DNA from: an uncultured Alphaproteobacteria bacterium
GTDB lineage: Bacteria; Pseudomonadota; Alphaproteobacteria; Bin95
Reading direction: 5' to 3'
DNA length: 48,903 nt
Assembly (NCBI GenBank): GCA_937891825.1
Contig: CALAHN010000027.1
Coordinates: 1-48,903 of the forward strand
In this document: positions 7,934-16,966 of the stretch, piece by piece
Layout: each line of letters opens with the position of its first letter
Position numbering within the stretch: the first letter of the stretch is position 1
Notes under the pieces: model-generated
What the model saw: only the letters and a program-made list of their open reading frames with translations
The model's database searches: none
Told to the model about the DNA's origin: nothing
Position numbers and translations under genes: made by a program

Positions 7934-9112
7934 ATGTTGACGTCAGACGGCAGGTCGCCTGCTCCGGCATTCGGCCCGGCACTGCGCGATCTGTTTCAGC
8001 TTGAGGCTGGCGGCGCGCACCTCAATCACGGCTCCTACGGCGCGACGCCGAAGGCGGTGCTGGCGGCGCAGCGGGACTGGCGCGACCGGATGGAAGCGGA
8101 GCCGAGCCGGTTCTTCGAGCGGGAATACCGTCCGGCCATCCGCGCGGCGGCGGCGCGGCTCGCGCCCTATCTGGGGGCTGACGCGGACGATGTCGCCATG
8201 GTCGAAAACGCGACCCAGGCTGTCAACGCCGTGCTGCGCTCGTTTCCGTTCGAGCCGGGCGACCGCATCCTGATCAACACCCAGACCTACGGCGCTGTCC
8301 GCAATACGGCGCGCTATGTGGCTGCCCGGACCGGCGCCGAAGTCGTGGAATGGCGTCTGCCGTTCCCTGTCGCCGATGCGCAGGAAATCGAGGCGGCGTT
8401 TCATGCCGCACTCGATCCGCCGCCGCGGCTGGCATTGCTGGATCACGTGACCTCGGGGACCGCGCTCAAACTGCCGCTTGCCCGCCTGGTCGCGCTCGCG
8501 AAGGCGGCGGGCGCCCGGGTGCTGGTCGACGGCGCCCATGCGCCTGGCATGACCGAAATCGATCTCCGGCGGATCGGCGCCGATTGGTACACGGGCAATT
8601 GCCACAAGTGGATGTTCGCGGCCAAAGGCTGCGCGTTCCTCTGGGCGGCGACCCAGCAGGACCTGCATCCGACCGTCATCAGCCATGGCTTCGAGGGCGG
8701 GTTCCACGCGGAGTTCGACTATGTCGGCACGCGGGACGGGTCCGCCCAGCATAGTCTCCCCGCCGGCATCGATTTCATGGAGGGCTTCGGCTTCCAGGCG
8801 ATCCAGGGCCATAATCACGCCATGGCCCTGGCGGCCGGCGCACGTCTGGCGGCGGCCTGGGGGACGGAGACGGGCGCGCCGGCGGCCTTGACCGGCTCCA
8901 TGACTACCGTTCGCCTGCCTTACGGCGTCGGCGCCGACCTCAATGGGGCGATCCGCCTGCGCGCCCGTCTTCTGGATGAAGACGGCATTCAGATCCGGTT
9001 GAACCCCCTGGCGGGCGGGCTCTGGGTCCGGGTATCGACCCAGATCTACAATCACATGGACGAGATCGACCGATTGGCCGAAGCCGTGCTGGCGAAGCGG
9101 CCGAACGCCTGA
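7934..9112 (+). CDS. class V aminotransferase (isopenicillin N epimerase-like)
   Basis: PLP-dependent fold-type I enzyme of 392 residues, similar to the isopenicillin N epimerase/cysteine-desulfurase-like branch of class V aminotransferases. It shows HLNHGSYGATP near the N-terminus, NATQAVN (92-98) for cofactor phosphate, VDGAHAPG with the pyridine-N-binding Asp199, and NCHKW with Schiff-base Lys225. ATG 7934 follows GGGGGAGGGC. The frame is open back to 7829, but that region holds the preceding terminator. The reaction (epimerase, lyase or transaminase) cannot be decided from sequence. Confidence 0.88.
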   Translation: MLTSDGRSPAPAFGPALRDLFQLEAGGAHLNHGSYGATPKAVLAAQRDWRDRMEAEPSRFFEREYRPAIRAAAARLAPYLGADADDVAMVENATQAVNAVLRSFPFEPGDRILINTQTYGAVRNTARYVAARTGAEVVEWRLPFPVADAQEIEAAFHAALDPPPRLALLDHVTSGTALKLPLARLVALAKAAGARVLVDGAHAPGMTEIDLRRIGADWYTGNCHKWMFAAKGCAFLWAATQQDLHPTVISHGFEGGFHAEFDYVGTRDGSAQHSLPAGIDFMEGFGFQAIQGHNHAMALAAGARLAAAWGTETGAPAALTGSMTTVRLPYGVGADLNGAIRLRARLLDEDGIQIRLNPLAGGLWVRVSTQIYNHMDEIDRLAEAVLAKRPNA

Positions 9113-9138
9113 TCGCGGTCACACGCTGGCTCTATGCT

Positions 9139-9453
9139 TCAGGTCGGGTCGCCCTTGGCCAGGGCAGGGGCGGACAGCATCTCGAAATGCCGACCGCTCG
9201 CGACGAGGCAGGACATGCCGTTCGGCATCGTCAGGATGATCGTAAAGGTCCGATTGTCGGCTTCCGCCGCCAGCACTTCCAGCACCCCGCCGTTCGCCGC
9301 CATCCCGATCGCGACCGGGGCCTCGGCATAGTCGCTGGCCAGCTTCGCCAGAACGGTCGTGCGGTTTTGGCACACGATGTCCGCATTTGCGGCGGCTGGC
9401 GCCAAGAGCGCGGCTGCAAAAAATGCGCGGGTCGTCAAAGTCCGCTTCATCAC
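9139..9453 (-). CDS. small exported protein of unknown function
   Basis: A 104-residue protein with a clear signal peptide (MMKRTLTTRAFFAAALLAPAAANA, cleavage near residue 24). The mature part has two cysteines (VCQN and MSCLV) that could form a disulphide, and ends in ALAKGDPT. No known domain is recognised. It is convergent with the aminotransferase gene (26 nt apart) and diverges from the 2-hydroxyacid dehydrogenase gene. The initiation region has GAGTGCCGC upstream rather than a strong Shine-Dalgarno site. Coding is supported by the signal peptide and a plausible composition; function is unknown. Confidence 0.72.
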   Translation of the reverse strand: MMKRTLTTRAFFAAALLAPAAANADIVCQNRTTVLAKLASDYAEAPVAIGMAANGGVLEVLAAEADNRTFTIILTMPNGMSCLVASGRHFEMLSAPALAKGDPT

Positions 9454-9652
9454 GCGGCACTCCTCAATGTCCTATTGAGCAGCCTCGATGGACGCATTCG
9501 CTCCGGCCCGTTCCGTCAGGCCGAGGTTTTTCTCCCGGTCGATTCTACTCTAGCCGAAGTGCGTTAAGGGCGGCTGAACGGCCCTTGCTTGCGGTTCCAT
9601 GCCCGCCCTGAAATGATCCGGGCTCCCGACTTTTGCAGCCAATGGACATCAG

Positions 9653-10705
9653 ATGACCGACAACGCGCGCCGCCTCGTGTATTTCGAAGATTGGATGGAT
9701 ACCCCAGCCGCTCTCGCCGCCCTGGAAGCAGCGCCGGACGTTCAGGTGGAGCGGCTGACCTATTCCGGCGACCGGGAAGAGAACGACCGCGCCGTCGCTC
9801 GCGCCCATGGCTATCAGGTGCAATCGCGCACGGAATTGCAGGAGCCATGGTTCCCGAACGCCGATTTTCTGGCGCGGGCGCCCAATCTGGTGGCGCTTTC
9901 CGCTACGGGCGCCGGCTACGACTATATCGACGTCAAGGCTTGCACGGCCCAGGGTCTCGCGGTCGTCAATCAGACGGGCACGAACAAGCAGTCGGTCGCG
10001 GAGCATGCGCTCGGCATGATGCTCGCGATCTCGAAGCAGATGATCCAGGCCGACCGCCGGCTCCGCCGTGAAACAGGCGTCGATCGCATGGAGCTGACCG
10101 GCGTCGAGATGCAGGGCAAGACCCTGGGGGTCGTCGGCCTTGGACAGATCGGCACGCGCACGGCTGAAATCTGCCGGGCCGCGCTTGGCATGACGGTGAT
10201 CGCCTATGACCCCTATGTGGATGAGGCGGAGCTCGCCCGGCGGGGCGCCCGGAAGGTCGATTTCAAGACGCTGCTCGCTGAATCCGATTTCATCACTGTC
10301 CATTGCCCGCGCACCGACGAGACGCTCGGCATGTTCGGGCGGACCGAATTCAAGGCGATGAAATCGACCGCTGTCTACGTCGTGACAGCGCGGGGCGGCA
10401 TCACCAATGAACAGGAACTGGCGGACGCCTTGAAGGCCCGGGACATCGTCGGCGCCGGCGTCGATGTCTTCTGGGAGGAGCCGCCGGGGCCGGATCATCC
10501 TCTGATGGCGCTGGATAATGTGCTGGTGACCCCCCATCACGCGGGCATCACTGTTGAGGCGAACCGCAACATGTCCGTCGGCGCGGCCGAGCAGTGGATC
10601 GCGCTGCTGCGCGGCCATCGTCCGCCGCGTCTAGTCAACCCGGAAGTCTGGCCGGCCTATCAGGATCGCTTCGAGCGCATCATGGGCTTCAGGCCGGACG
10701 ATTGA
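9653..10705 (+). CDS. D-2-hydroxyacid dehydrogenase family protein
   Basis: NAD(P)-dependent D-isomer 2-hydroxyacid dehydrogenase of 350 residues, interconverting a 2-ketoacid and a D-2-hydroxyacid. The Rossmann motif GLGQIG is at 162-167 and is followed about 20 residues later by AYDP. The catalytic Arg lies in TARGGI and the catalytic His in TPHHAG. The N-terminal substrate domain includes LVALSATGAGYDYID. The stop codon overlaps the TTG start of the GNAT gene. This is one of three members of the family in the window; the substrate cannot be assigned. Confidence 0.9.
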   Translation: MTDNARRLVYFEDWMDTPAALAALEAAPDVQVERLTYSGDREENDRAVARAHGYQVQSRTELQEPWFPNADFLARAPNLVALSATGAGYDYIDVKACTAQGLAVVNQTGTNKQSVAEHALGMMLAISKQMIQADRRLRRETGVDRMELTGVEMQGKTLGVVGLGQIGTRTAEICRAALGMTVIAYDPYVDEAELARRGARKVDFKTLLAESDFITVHCPRTDETLGMFGRTEFKAMKSTAVYVVTARGGITNEQELADALKARDIVGAGVDVFWEEPPGPDHPLMALDNVLVTPHHAGITVEANRNMSVGAAEQWIALLRGHRPPRLVNPEVWPAYQDRFERIMGFRPDD

Positions 10706-11190
10706 GCGCCCGCCTGCGAGACCTGGGCCCGGGCGATTTGGGCTGGGTTCACGCGCTCAACCAGACGCACGCCACGGAGCTGTCGTCCCAGACCCCGGCG
10801 GCGTTCCGGGCGTTGATCGCGCGGGCGCGCTATGCCCGCGCGATCGAGGACGAAGGAGCGTTCTTGCTGGCATTCGATCGGCGGCCGGCGCCGTTCAGCC
10901 CGAATTTCGACTGGTTCCAGGCGCGCTTCGAGCGCTTCCTCTATATCGACCGGATCGCGGTTGACGCCCGACATCGCCGCAAGGGCCTGGCCCAGGCGCT
11001 CTATGGCGACCTCGCAGCCTTCGCCCGCGACGCGGGTTTTCAAATGTTGGCAGCCGAGGTGAATTCGGACCCGCCCAACCCGGCATCCGACGCCTTGCAT
11101 GCAGCCCTTGGCTTCACGGTCGTCGGCGAGGCCTATCTGGCCGACCGCGACAAGACCGTGCGGTACTTCCGACTCCCGATCCTAACTTGA
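10702..11190 (+). CDS. GNAT-family N-acetyltransferase
   Basis: Acetyltransferase of the GNAT fold, about 162 residues. The acetyl-CoA pyrophosphate-binding region is YIDRIAVDARHRRKGLAQALYGDL (motif A, Q/RxxGxG/A-like RRKGLA), and the C-terminal HAALGFTVVGE is typical motif B. No ATG fits the N-terminus (LRDLGPGDLGWVHALN), so a TTG at 10702 overlapping the preceding stop (TTGA) is proposed. It is probably translationally coupled to the dehydrogenase. It is convergent with the CoA-transferase gene (4 nt apart). The acceptor substrate is unknown. Confidence 0.83.
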   Translation: MSARLRDLGPGDLGWVHALNQTHATELSSQTPAAFRALIARARYARAIEDEGAFLLAFDRRPAPFSPNFDWFQARFERFLYIDRIAVDARHRRKGLAQALYGDLAAFARDAGFQMLAAEVNSDPPNPASDALHAALGFTVVGEAYLADRDKTVRYFRLPILT

Positions 11191-11194
11191 TCAT

Positions 11195-12397
11195 TCAGGG
11201 CCGTTCGCCGAGCAGCACGCCTTCCCGGACGAGCGCGTTCAGGGTTTCCGCGTCGTAGCCGACCTCCTGCAAAACCTCATAGGTGTCCTGGCCGAGCATC
11301 GGCGCGCCGCGCCGGATTTCGGTCGGCGTTCCCTCGAAGCTGGCGGCGGCGCGGGCTTGTCTGAGACGGCCGACTTCCGGCTCTTCGTGGTCGTATTCCA
11401 TCACGATGCCGGTCGCCTGCACCTGCGGGTGATCGATCATAGCGCGGCGCGTCAGCACCGGCGCCGAGGGCACGCCCGCCTTATCCAGCGTTTCCAGCCA
11501 TTCCGCCGCCCCTCGTTCCAGCAGCGCTTCCTGGATCAGGGTCAGCCGCGCGTCGGCATTGGCGTCCCTGAGCGCCGGCGTCTTGAACCGCGGGTCGTCG
11601 ATCAAGTGGTCCCGGCCGCTGGCGTTACAGAAAGCCGCCCATTGTGCATTCGTCATGGTCGATACGCTGATGTAGTCGTCCTTGGTCTCGTAGATCAGGT
11701 CGATGAAGGTGGCGGCGCGGCGGACGCCGATCTCCCGGCCGACAAAGGTCTGGCCGCCCATGTCCGATGCCCAGAGAAAGGCGATCACGGATTCGAGCAT
11801 CGAGACCTTTACATGATGGCCCTTACCGGTCTTGGCGCGCCCGGCGAGCGCCGCCGTCACCGCCTGCGCCGCTGTCACGGCTGTCAGCTTGTCGGGAACG
11901 ATGGTGCGAATGAGGCGCGGTCGTTCCTCGTCGGAACCCGCCTGGATCGTGGCGAGGCCGGAGAGCGCCTGAATGATCGGGTCGTAGACGGGCTTGTGGG
12001 CAAGCGGCCCGTTTTCGCCCCAGCCGCTCATGGAGACGTAGATCAGGTCCGGCTTGACAGCGCGAAGGTCGGCTTCGCCGATCCCAAGGCGCTCGCAGAC
12101 GCCGGGGCGGAAGTTCTGGATGAACACGTCCGCCGTTTCGACCAGCTTCTTGATCGCCGTCAACCCGGCCGCCGTCTTGATGTCGATGGCGACCGAGCGC
12201 TTGTTGCGATTGTTGTTGAGGTAGGAGGCGCTCATGCCTTTTGGGCCGGGGCCGGCGCTCCGGGTATGATCCGGCCGTCCGGGCGCTTCGACCTTGATGA
12301 CGTCGGCCCCCTGGTCCGCCAGGATCATCGTCGCGAACGGACCCGCGATGACATTGGTCACGTCGACGATCCGGTAGCCTGTTAGCGGTCCTGACAT
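11195..12397 (-). CDS. CaiB/BaiF family (class III) CoA-transferase
   Basis: Class III CoA-transferase of about 400 residues that moves CoA between acyl groups through an aspartyl-CoA thioester. It starts with the typical GYRIVDVTNVIAGPFATMILADQGADVIKVE region, and has FRPGV, YVSMSGWGENGP and YDPIIQALSG, where Asp is the expected catalytic residue. ATG 12397 has AAAGGAG 5 nt upstream; the open frame extends to 12631, but that is non-coding leader. It diverges from an acyl-CoA dehydrogenase gene, and the pair plausibly activates and then oxidises one acid. The CoA donor and acceptor are unknown. Confidence 0.92.
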   Translation of the reverse strand: MSGPLTGYRIVDVTNVIAGPFATMILADQGADVIKVEAPGRPDHTRSAGPGPKGMSASYLNNNRNKRSVAIDIKTAAGLTAIKKLVETADVFIQNFRPGVCERLGIGEADLRAVKPDLIYVSMSGWGENGPLAHKPVYDPIIQALSGLATIQAGSDEERPRLIRTIVPDKLTAVTAAQAVTAALAGRAKTGKGHHVKVSMLESVIAFLWASDMGGQTFVGREIGVRRAATFIDLIYETKDDYISVSTMTNAQWAAFCNASGRDHLIDDPRFKTPALRDANADARLTLIQEALLERGAAEWLETLDKAGVPSAPVLTRRAMIDHPQVQATGIVMEYDHEEPEVGRLRQARAAASFEGTPTEIRRGAPMLGQDTYEVLQEVGYDAETLNALVREGVLLGERP

Positions 12398-12614
12398 GGG
12401 GGCTCCTTTTGGGGCGTAAAGCGCTGGCAGGGTATTTATAAGCGATTGAGCGCGTGGGATTGACCCCAAATTCGCGAGGGACCCATGCCCGTAGCGCACG
12501 CGCGCCCAGGGTCGCCGCCGCGTCCAGGGCGCCTTGCCATCCCGGGCCATAGGTTCAACATTGCAGCCTATAAGAATCCGGGCTGACGCCCTGCCGCCAA
12601 GGAGCAAACGAACC

Positions 12615-13817
12615 ATGGACGCGACCTTCACCGCCGACGATCTGGCCTTTCGGGACGAAGTCCGGGCGTTTCTGAAGGAAAAGCTGCCCGATCATATCCG
12701 CCGCCAGACCGAGATCAGCCCCTCCTACGTTTCGAAGGAGGATACGCGGGAATGGCACCAGATCATCCATCGCCAGGGCTGGATCGCGCCGAATTGGCCG
12801 AAAGAGCATGGCGGCACGGGCTGGACGGCGACCCAGCGCCATATCTGGGAGGAAGAATATCAGGCGGCGAACGCGCCGCGCTTGAGCCCGTTCGGCCTCG
12901 TGATGGTCGGGCCGGTGATCTACACCTTCGGCTCGGACGCGCAGAAGCAGGAGCATCTGCCGAAGATCCTTTCCGGCGAGCGGTTCTGGTGTCAGGGCTA
13001 TTCCGAACCCGGCTCCGGCTCCGACCTCGCGAGCCTCAAGACCCGCGCGATCCGCGACGGCAATGAGTATGTGGTCAACGGCTCCAAGATCTGGACCAGC
13101 CACGCGCAGCATGCCGACTGGATCTTCTGCCTTGTCCGCACCGATACGACGGTGAAGAAGCAGGAAGGCATCAGCTTTCTGCTGATCGACATCAAATCGC
13201 CCGGTCTCGAGGTGCGCCCGATCATCTCCATCGACGGCGGCCACTATCTGAACGAGGTGTTTTTCACTGATGTCCGCGTGCCGATTGGCAATCTCGTCGG
13301 CGAGGAGAACAAGGGCTGGACCTATGCCAAGTTCCTGCTCGGCAATGAGCGGAGCGGCATCGCGGGCGTCGGCAAGTCCAAGCAGAAGATCGACAAGATC
13401 ATCGATGCGGCCCGGCAGGAGCGGGGCAACGGCGGCGCAACCCTTTGGGACGACGCGGATTTCCGCGGCCGGGTGATGGCGATCTCGGCCCGGCTCTCGG
13501 CGCTGGAATACACCAATCTCCGGATGCTCGCGAAGGAAGAAGCGGGCGGCAAGGTTGGCCCGGAAGCTTCAATCCTGAAGATCGACGGCACGGAAATCGA
13601 GCAGGGCCTGAACGAACTCCTGGTCGAAGCGCTCGGCAATTATGCGGCCCCCTACGATCTCGACAGCTTGCGCCTCGACGCCAACCTGGACCTGGTCGGC
13701 CCCGATTATGGCCGTGGCGCGATGACGGAACACCTCTTGCGCCGCGCCGCCTCGATCTATGGCGGCACCAACGAAGTGCAGCGCGACATCATCGCGAAGC
13801 ACGTGTTGCGGCTTTAA
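12615..13817 (+). CDS. acyl-CoA dehydrogenase (FadE-type, YGGT variant)
   Basis: FAD-dependent acyl-CoA dehydrogenase of 400 residues. It shows WCQGYSEPGSGSDLASLKT (FAD/substrate loop) and NGSKIWTSHAQHADW, and ends in YGGTNEVQRDIIAKHVL. The Gly in YGGT replaces the Glu of short/medium-chain enzymes; Glu245 in LLGNERSGIAG sits where isovaleryl-type enzymes carry their base. ATG 12615 has AAGGAGC 9-10 nt upstream. It is divergent from the class III CoA-transferase across 217 nt that must hold both promoters. The substrate is probably not a simple straight-chain acyl-CoA, but this is inference. Confidence 0.92.
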   Translation: MDATFTADDLAFRDEVRAFLKEKLPDHIRRQTEISPSYVSKEDTREWHQIIHRQGWIAPNWPKEHGGTGWTATQRHIWEEEYQAANAPRLSPFGLVMVGPVIYTFGSDAQKQEHLPKILSGERFWCQGYSEPGSGSDLASLKTRAIRDGNEYVVNGSKIWTSHAQHADWIFCLVRTDTTVKKQEGISFLLIDIKSPGLEVRPIISIDGGHYLNEVFFTDVRVPIGNLVGEENKGWTYAKFLLGNERSGIAGVGKSKQKIDKIIDAARQERGNGGATLWDDADFRGRVMAISARLSALEYTNLRMLAKEEAGGKVGPEASILKIDGTEIEQGLNELLVEALGNYAAPYDLDSLRLDANLDLVGPDYGRGAMTEHLLRRAASIYGGTNEVQRDIIAKHVLRL

Positions 13818-13822
13818 CAGCG

Positions 13823-14635
13823 TCAGCGATGGAAGCTGAGCGAGCCCCAGAAGCTGTGCCAGACGACGCCGGTCCGGGCCGCGAGTTCCGGGTCCGGCTC
13901 GATCAGGCGAACGACGCTGATCAGGTGAAAGCCCTTGCCGGCCGGGATGTCGATGCGGCCATCGGCGTCGGTCGTCCTGTGCTCCAGGGCGACCGCGCCA
14001 TCCGGCGCGCGCCGGAAGATTGCGGCCAGTTCGCCCGGCGCCGGCGCGCCCTGCCATAGGATCTGCGCCCGGATCGGCGCGTCGGCGGAGGCGGTGAACG
14101 GATTGACCTCCGCGATCACTTCATAGGGCAGACCCAGCGGACCGTCCGCGCCGGCGCCGTCGCCGACCCGGATCAGCGCTTTCGCGGAGCGGGTATAGGC
14201 CTCGCGGAAATTGGTCTCCGGCAAGCCCCGTTCCCGGTGGCGCGCGATGGCGGCCGCTTGCCCGTCTTTCTGCGCGAAGGCCTCGAACTGTTCGAAGGTC
14301 TTGTAGGTGAGAAAGTCGGGCGAGGAGAGGTAGACGAGGCGGGCGAGCCCCGCGTCGCCAGTCGCCTCGTGAACGGCCGGCTGGTCGCCGATCGTCGAAA
14401 CGACAGGCCGGCACCCGGCGCTGTCGACGAAATCGAACACTTTGAAATAAGCGGTGATGTAGGTGTAGGTCGCGCCGGCCAGCATCTGGCCGACCTTGAC
14501 GTCGACCGCAGCTTCCTCGCCCGGCGCAACGGCGGGCCGCAGCGGCTCCAGCCAGAGCTCGTGGGCGTCGGCCTGCGCTGTGCTCAGTAACAGGGCGGCG
14601 AGAGCCGTCATGGCGACTATCCGGGCGATGGACAT
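13823..14635 (-). CDS. DUF4198 periplasmic protein (metal-uptake associated)
   Basis: Exported protein of 270 residues with a signal peptide (about 1-24, ending ADAHE) and the DUF4198 fold. It has an N-terminal HELWLEPLRPAVAPGE strand and a C-terminal region of TTDADGRIDIPAGKGFHLISVVRL and GVVWHSFWGSL. The mature N-terminus begins with His-Glu, as in several periplasmic metal-binding proteins. DUF4198 proteins are repeatedly found with nickel/cobalt-type transport genes. Here it diverges from a HupE/UreJ-like membrane protein, which supports a metal-handling pair. The metal is not known. The stop is 5 nt from the convergent acyl-CoA dehydrogenase stop. Confidence 0.85.
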   Translation of the reverse strand: MSIARIVAMTALAALLLSTAQADAHELWLEPLRPAVAPGEEAAVDVKVGQMLAGATYTYITAYFKVFDFVDSAGCRPVVSTIGDQPAVHEATGDAGLARLVYLSSPDFLTYKTFEQFEAFAQKDGQAAAIARHRERGLPETNFREAYTRSAKALIRVGDGAGADGPLGLPYEVIAEVNPFTASADAPIRAQILWQGAPAPGELAAIFRRAPDGAVALEHRTTDADGRIDIPAGKGFHLISVVRLIEPDPELAARTGVVWHSFWGSLSFHR

Positions 14636-14762
14636 GGGCGAAAGGCCTCCGACACGGTGTTCAAGACGTTGGATCGGCTCGTCCGCTATGGTATCGGTCG
14701 ATCAATCCGCTCTCGGGGCGTTTCCGCCGAAGCAAGGTCTGATCCAGTCTAGCCGATATCGC

Positions 14763-14778
14763 GCTTCGGCGCCGAAGC
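14763..14778. promoter_or_regulatory. 16-bp perfect palindrome between DUF4198 and HupE-like genes
   Basis: GCTTCGGCGCCGAAGC is a perfect inverted repeat in the 149-nt divergent region, 6 nt before the first possible ATG (14785) of the HupE-like gene. It could be the operator of a dimeric metal-sensing repressor or an mRNA hairpin masking the start. No regulator gene is adjacent. The palindrome is directly visible; its function is inference. Confidence 0.45.
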
Positions 14779-14784
14779 AGGCCG

Positions 14785-15984
14785 ATGAAGCCCTCACCTG
14801 AAAGCATGACCGCGATGCAAAGCCTGTCCAGATCCATGCGCGCCGTCCCGCTGGCCTTGCTGCTCGCGGCCTTGCTGGTTTGGGGCGCGCTCGCGTCCGG
14901 CGGCGCGCGGGCCCATGAGATGCAGCCCGTGATCGTCAGCATTGAGACAACTCGCGACGGCGCGCTGACGCTGACGGCGCGGATGAACATCGAGGCGTTT
15001 CTGGCGAATATCGGCGCGGGCCACGAGGACACCGACGACGCGCCGACCGCCGCGCTCTACAATTCGTTGCGCGGCCAGAATGAAGCTGCTGTGGCCGCTG
15101 CCGCCAAAGCATCGAGCCCGGGCTTGCTCGCTGCGATGACCCTCTCGGCCGACGGAGCGCCAGTGCGGTTGGCCTTCGCCGCCGCCGCCGTTCCCGAGGT
15201 CGGCGACGCAGCGGTCGCGCGCCTCTCCGTGGTCACGCTGCAGGGACGCCTCCCCCTGGGGGCGCAGGCGCTCGTCTGGCAGAATACGAAGCGCTTCGGC
15301 GACGCCGTGCTGCGCGTCTCGCGCTTGGGCGAGCGGGAGCCGTATTTCACGGACTTTGTCGCGGCTGGCGAGCCGAGCGCGCCTGCGCCGCTCGATATCG
15401 ACGCCCGGCAGGCGACCATCGATGTCGTCGTCAATTATGTGATCGCCGGGTTCGACCACATCGTGCCGAAGGGGCTGGATCATATCCTCTTCGTCGTCGG
15501 GCTGTTTCTGTTGAGCACGCGGCTGAAGCCTTTGCTGCTCCAGATCACCTGTTTCACGCTGGCGCATTCGCTGACTTTGGCTTTGGGCGCCCTCGGCCTC
15601 GTTCAGGTTTCCGCCGCCATTGTCGAACCGCTGATCGCAGCCTCTATTGTTTTCGTCGCTGTCGAGAATCTCTTCACATCGCGACTGCAGGTCTGGCGGC
15701 CGGCGGTTGTGTTCGGCTTCGGGCTGCTACACGGCTTGGGCTTCGCCAGCGTCCTCGCAGACTTCGGCCTGCCCGACGGCCAGTTCGTGGCGGCGCTGGC
15801 GGCGTTCAATGTCGGCGTCGAGATTGGTCAACTGACGGTCATTGGGCTGTGTTTTGCGCTGGTGGGGTTTTGGTTTGGCGGCAAGCCTTGGTATCGTCGC
15901 TATATCGTTGCGCCAGCGTCGATCGGGATCGCGCTTGTCGCGCTGTTCTGGCTGGCGGAGCGAACAGGGATGATCGGCGCATAG
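14785..15984 (+). CDS. HupE/UreJ-like membrane protein
   Basis: A 399-residue protein with an N-terminal signal sequence (about 18-43, ending ARAHE), a periplasmic domain to about 215, and a C-terminal membrane domain with about six helices. The membrane part carries the His-containing family motifs HIVPKGLDHILFVVG (225-239), CFTLAHSLTLALG (256-268) and GLLHGLGFASV. HupE/UreJ proteins are nickel permeases, and this long form with a soluble N-terminal domain is a related branch whose metal is uncertain. Start 14785 is the longest option; ATG 14806 with GAAAG upstream also leaves a good signal peptide. Divergent pairing with DUF4198 supports metal transport. Confidence 0.85.
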   Translation: MKPSPESMTAMQSLSRSMRAVPLALLLAALLVWGALASGGARAHEMQPVIVSIETTRDGALTLTARMNIEAFLANIGAGHEDTDDAPTAALYNSLRGQNEAAVAAAAKASSPGLLAAMTLSADGAPVRLAFAAAAVPEVGDAAVARLSVVTLQGRLPLGAQALVWQNTKRFGDAVLRVSRLGEREPYFTDFVAAGEPSAPAPLDIDARQATIDVVVNYVIAGFDHIVPKGLDHILFVVGLFLLSTRLKPLLLQITCFTLAHSLTLALGALGLVQVSAAIVEPLIAASIVFVAVENLFTSRLQVWRPAVVFGFGLLHGLGFASVLADFGLPDGQFVAALAAFNVGVEIGQLTVIGLCFALVGFWFGGKPWYRRYIVAPASIGIALVALFWLAERTGMIGA

Positions 15985-16012
15985 AACAATCGCGCCGCGA
16001 AGGGCAGGCCGC

Positions 16013-16966
16013 ATGACGACCGCTGTCAGTTTCGATTTCGCCGCGCGCCGAATCACGACCATCGAGCCTGAGGCTGTGCCGGCGGCGGTGGCGGGCGGCG
16101 CTTATTGCTGGATCGATATCGACAGCCTGGCCGAAGCGGAACGCCTGTGCGGGCTGCTGGGCCTCGAGAACGCCGCCGTCGAACGGGTCGTCGCCGATCA
16201 GAACCAGGGCCAGATCACGATCGGCCGTGCTTGCATCGACTGCACCTTCGTCGAAACGGCATTCCACGATCGCGCCCTTGTGACAGGCGCCATGCATCTC
16301 ATTCTGGCCAACGGGTTCCTGGTGACGGCGCATGCGCAAGAGTCCGCCCTCTTGAAGCATCTCAGCGAGACGATCGAGGAGGATTTCCAGCGGGAGGCGC
16401 AATCGGGCGGGTTTCTGCTCTTTGAAATCGTCGATCATCTGATCCACGAATATCGCCAGACGCTATCGGCGCTGTCGGCGGAGATCGATGGAATTCAGCG
16501 GACGCTGCTGGGAGACGTCGGCGACGAAATCCTGACGGACGTATCGGAATTGACCCGGGCGCTCCTGGAATATCGGAATGCCGTCGTGACGGCGCGAGAG
16601 ACGGTGCATGAACTGGCGACCCGGCTTTCGCCCTATGTCGCGCCCAGCACTCAGCCCTATCTCGAGCGCCAGACAGCGCCGCTATCCCGCCTCGCCGGCG
16701 ACGCGGCGACGGAACGGACCGTGCTGTCGGAAAGCCTGAACCTATATATGGGCATCGTCAGCCACCGCACGAACCGGGTCGTGAACCGCTTGACGGTCGT
16801 CAGCATGATCTTTCTGCCATTGAACTTTCTGGCCGCCGTCTACGGCATGAACTTCCATGTCATGCCCGAGCTAGGCTGGCGCTACGGCTATCCCGCATTC
16901 TGGGCCGTATCGTCGCTTCTGGTCGTGCTGCTGTTGATCTGGCTGAAGCGTCGGCGCCTGTTTTAG
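16013..16966 (+). CDS. CorA/ZntB-family divalent cation transporter
   Basis: CorA-superfamily channel of 317 residues: a large cytoplasmic N-terminal domain, then two membrane helices at the C-terminus (about 255-277 and 296-313) separated by the signature GMN (278-280) in YGMNFHVMPELGW. The loop after GMN and the overall length resemble ZntB-like members, so Mg2+, Zn2+ or Co2+ transport is possible. It starts 28 nt after the HupE-like gene and may share its transcript, which would give a three-gene metal locus with DUF4198. Its last 4 nt overlap the convergent SDR gene. Confidence 0.9.
   Translation: MTTAVSFDFAARRITTIEPEAVPAAVAGGAYCWIDIDSLAEAERLCGLLGLENAAVERVVADQNQGQITIGRACIDCTFVETAFHDRALVTGAMHLILANGFLVTAHAQESALLKHLSETIEEDFQREAQSGGFLLFEIVDHLIHEYRQTLSALSAEIDGIQRTLLGDVGDEILTDVSELTRALLEYRNAVVTARETVHELATRLSPYVAPSTQPYLERQTAPLSRLAGDAATERTVLSESLNLYMGIVSHRTNRVVNRLTVVSMIFLPLNFLAAVYGMNFHVMPELGWRYGYPAFWAVSSLLVVLLLIWLKRRRLF

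Noticed and set aside
14636-14784. Cobalamin or metal riboswitch upstream of the HupE-like gene
   Set aside because: No conserved B12-box or NiCo core was recognised; only the short palindrome is visible.
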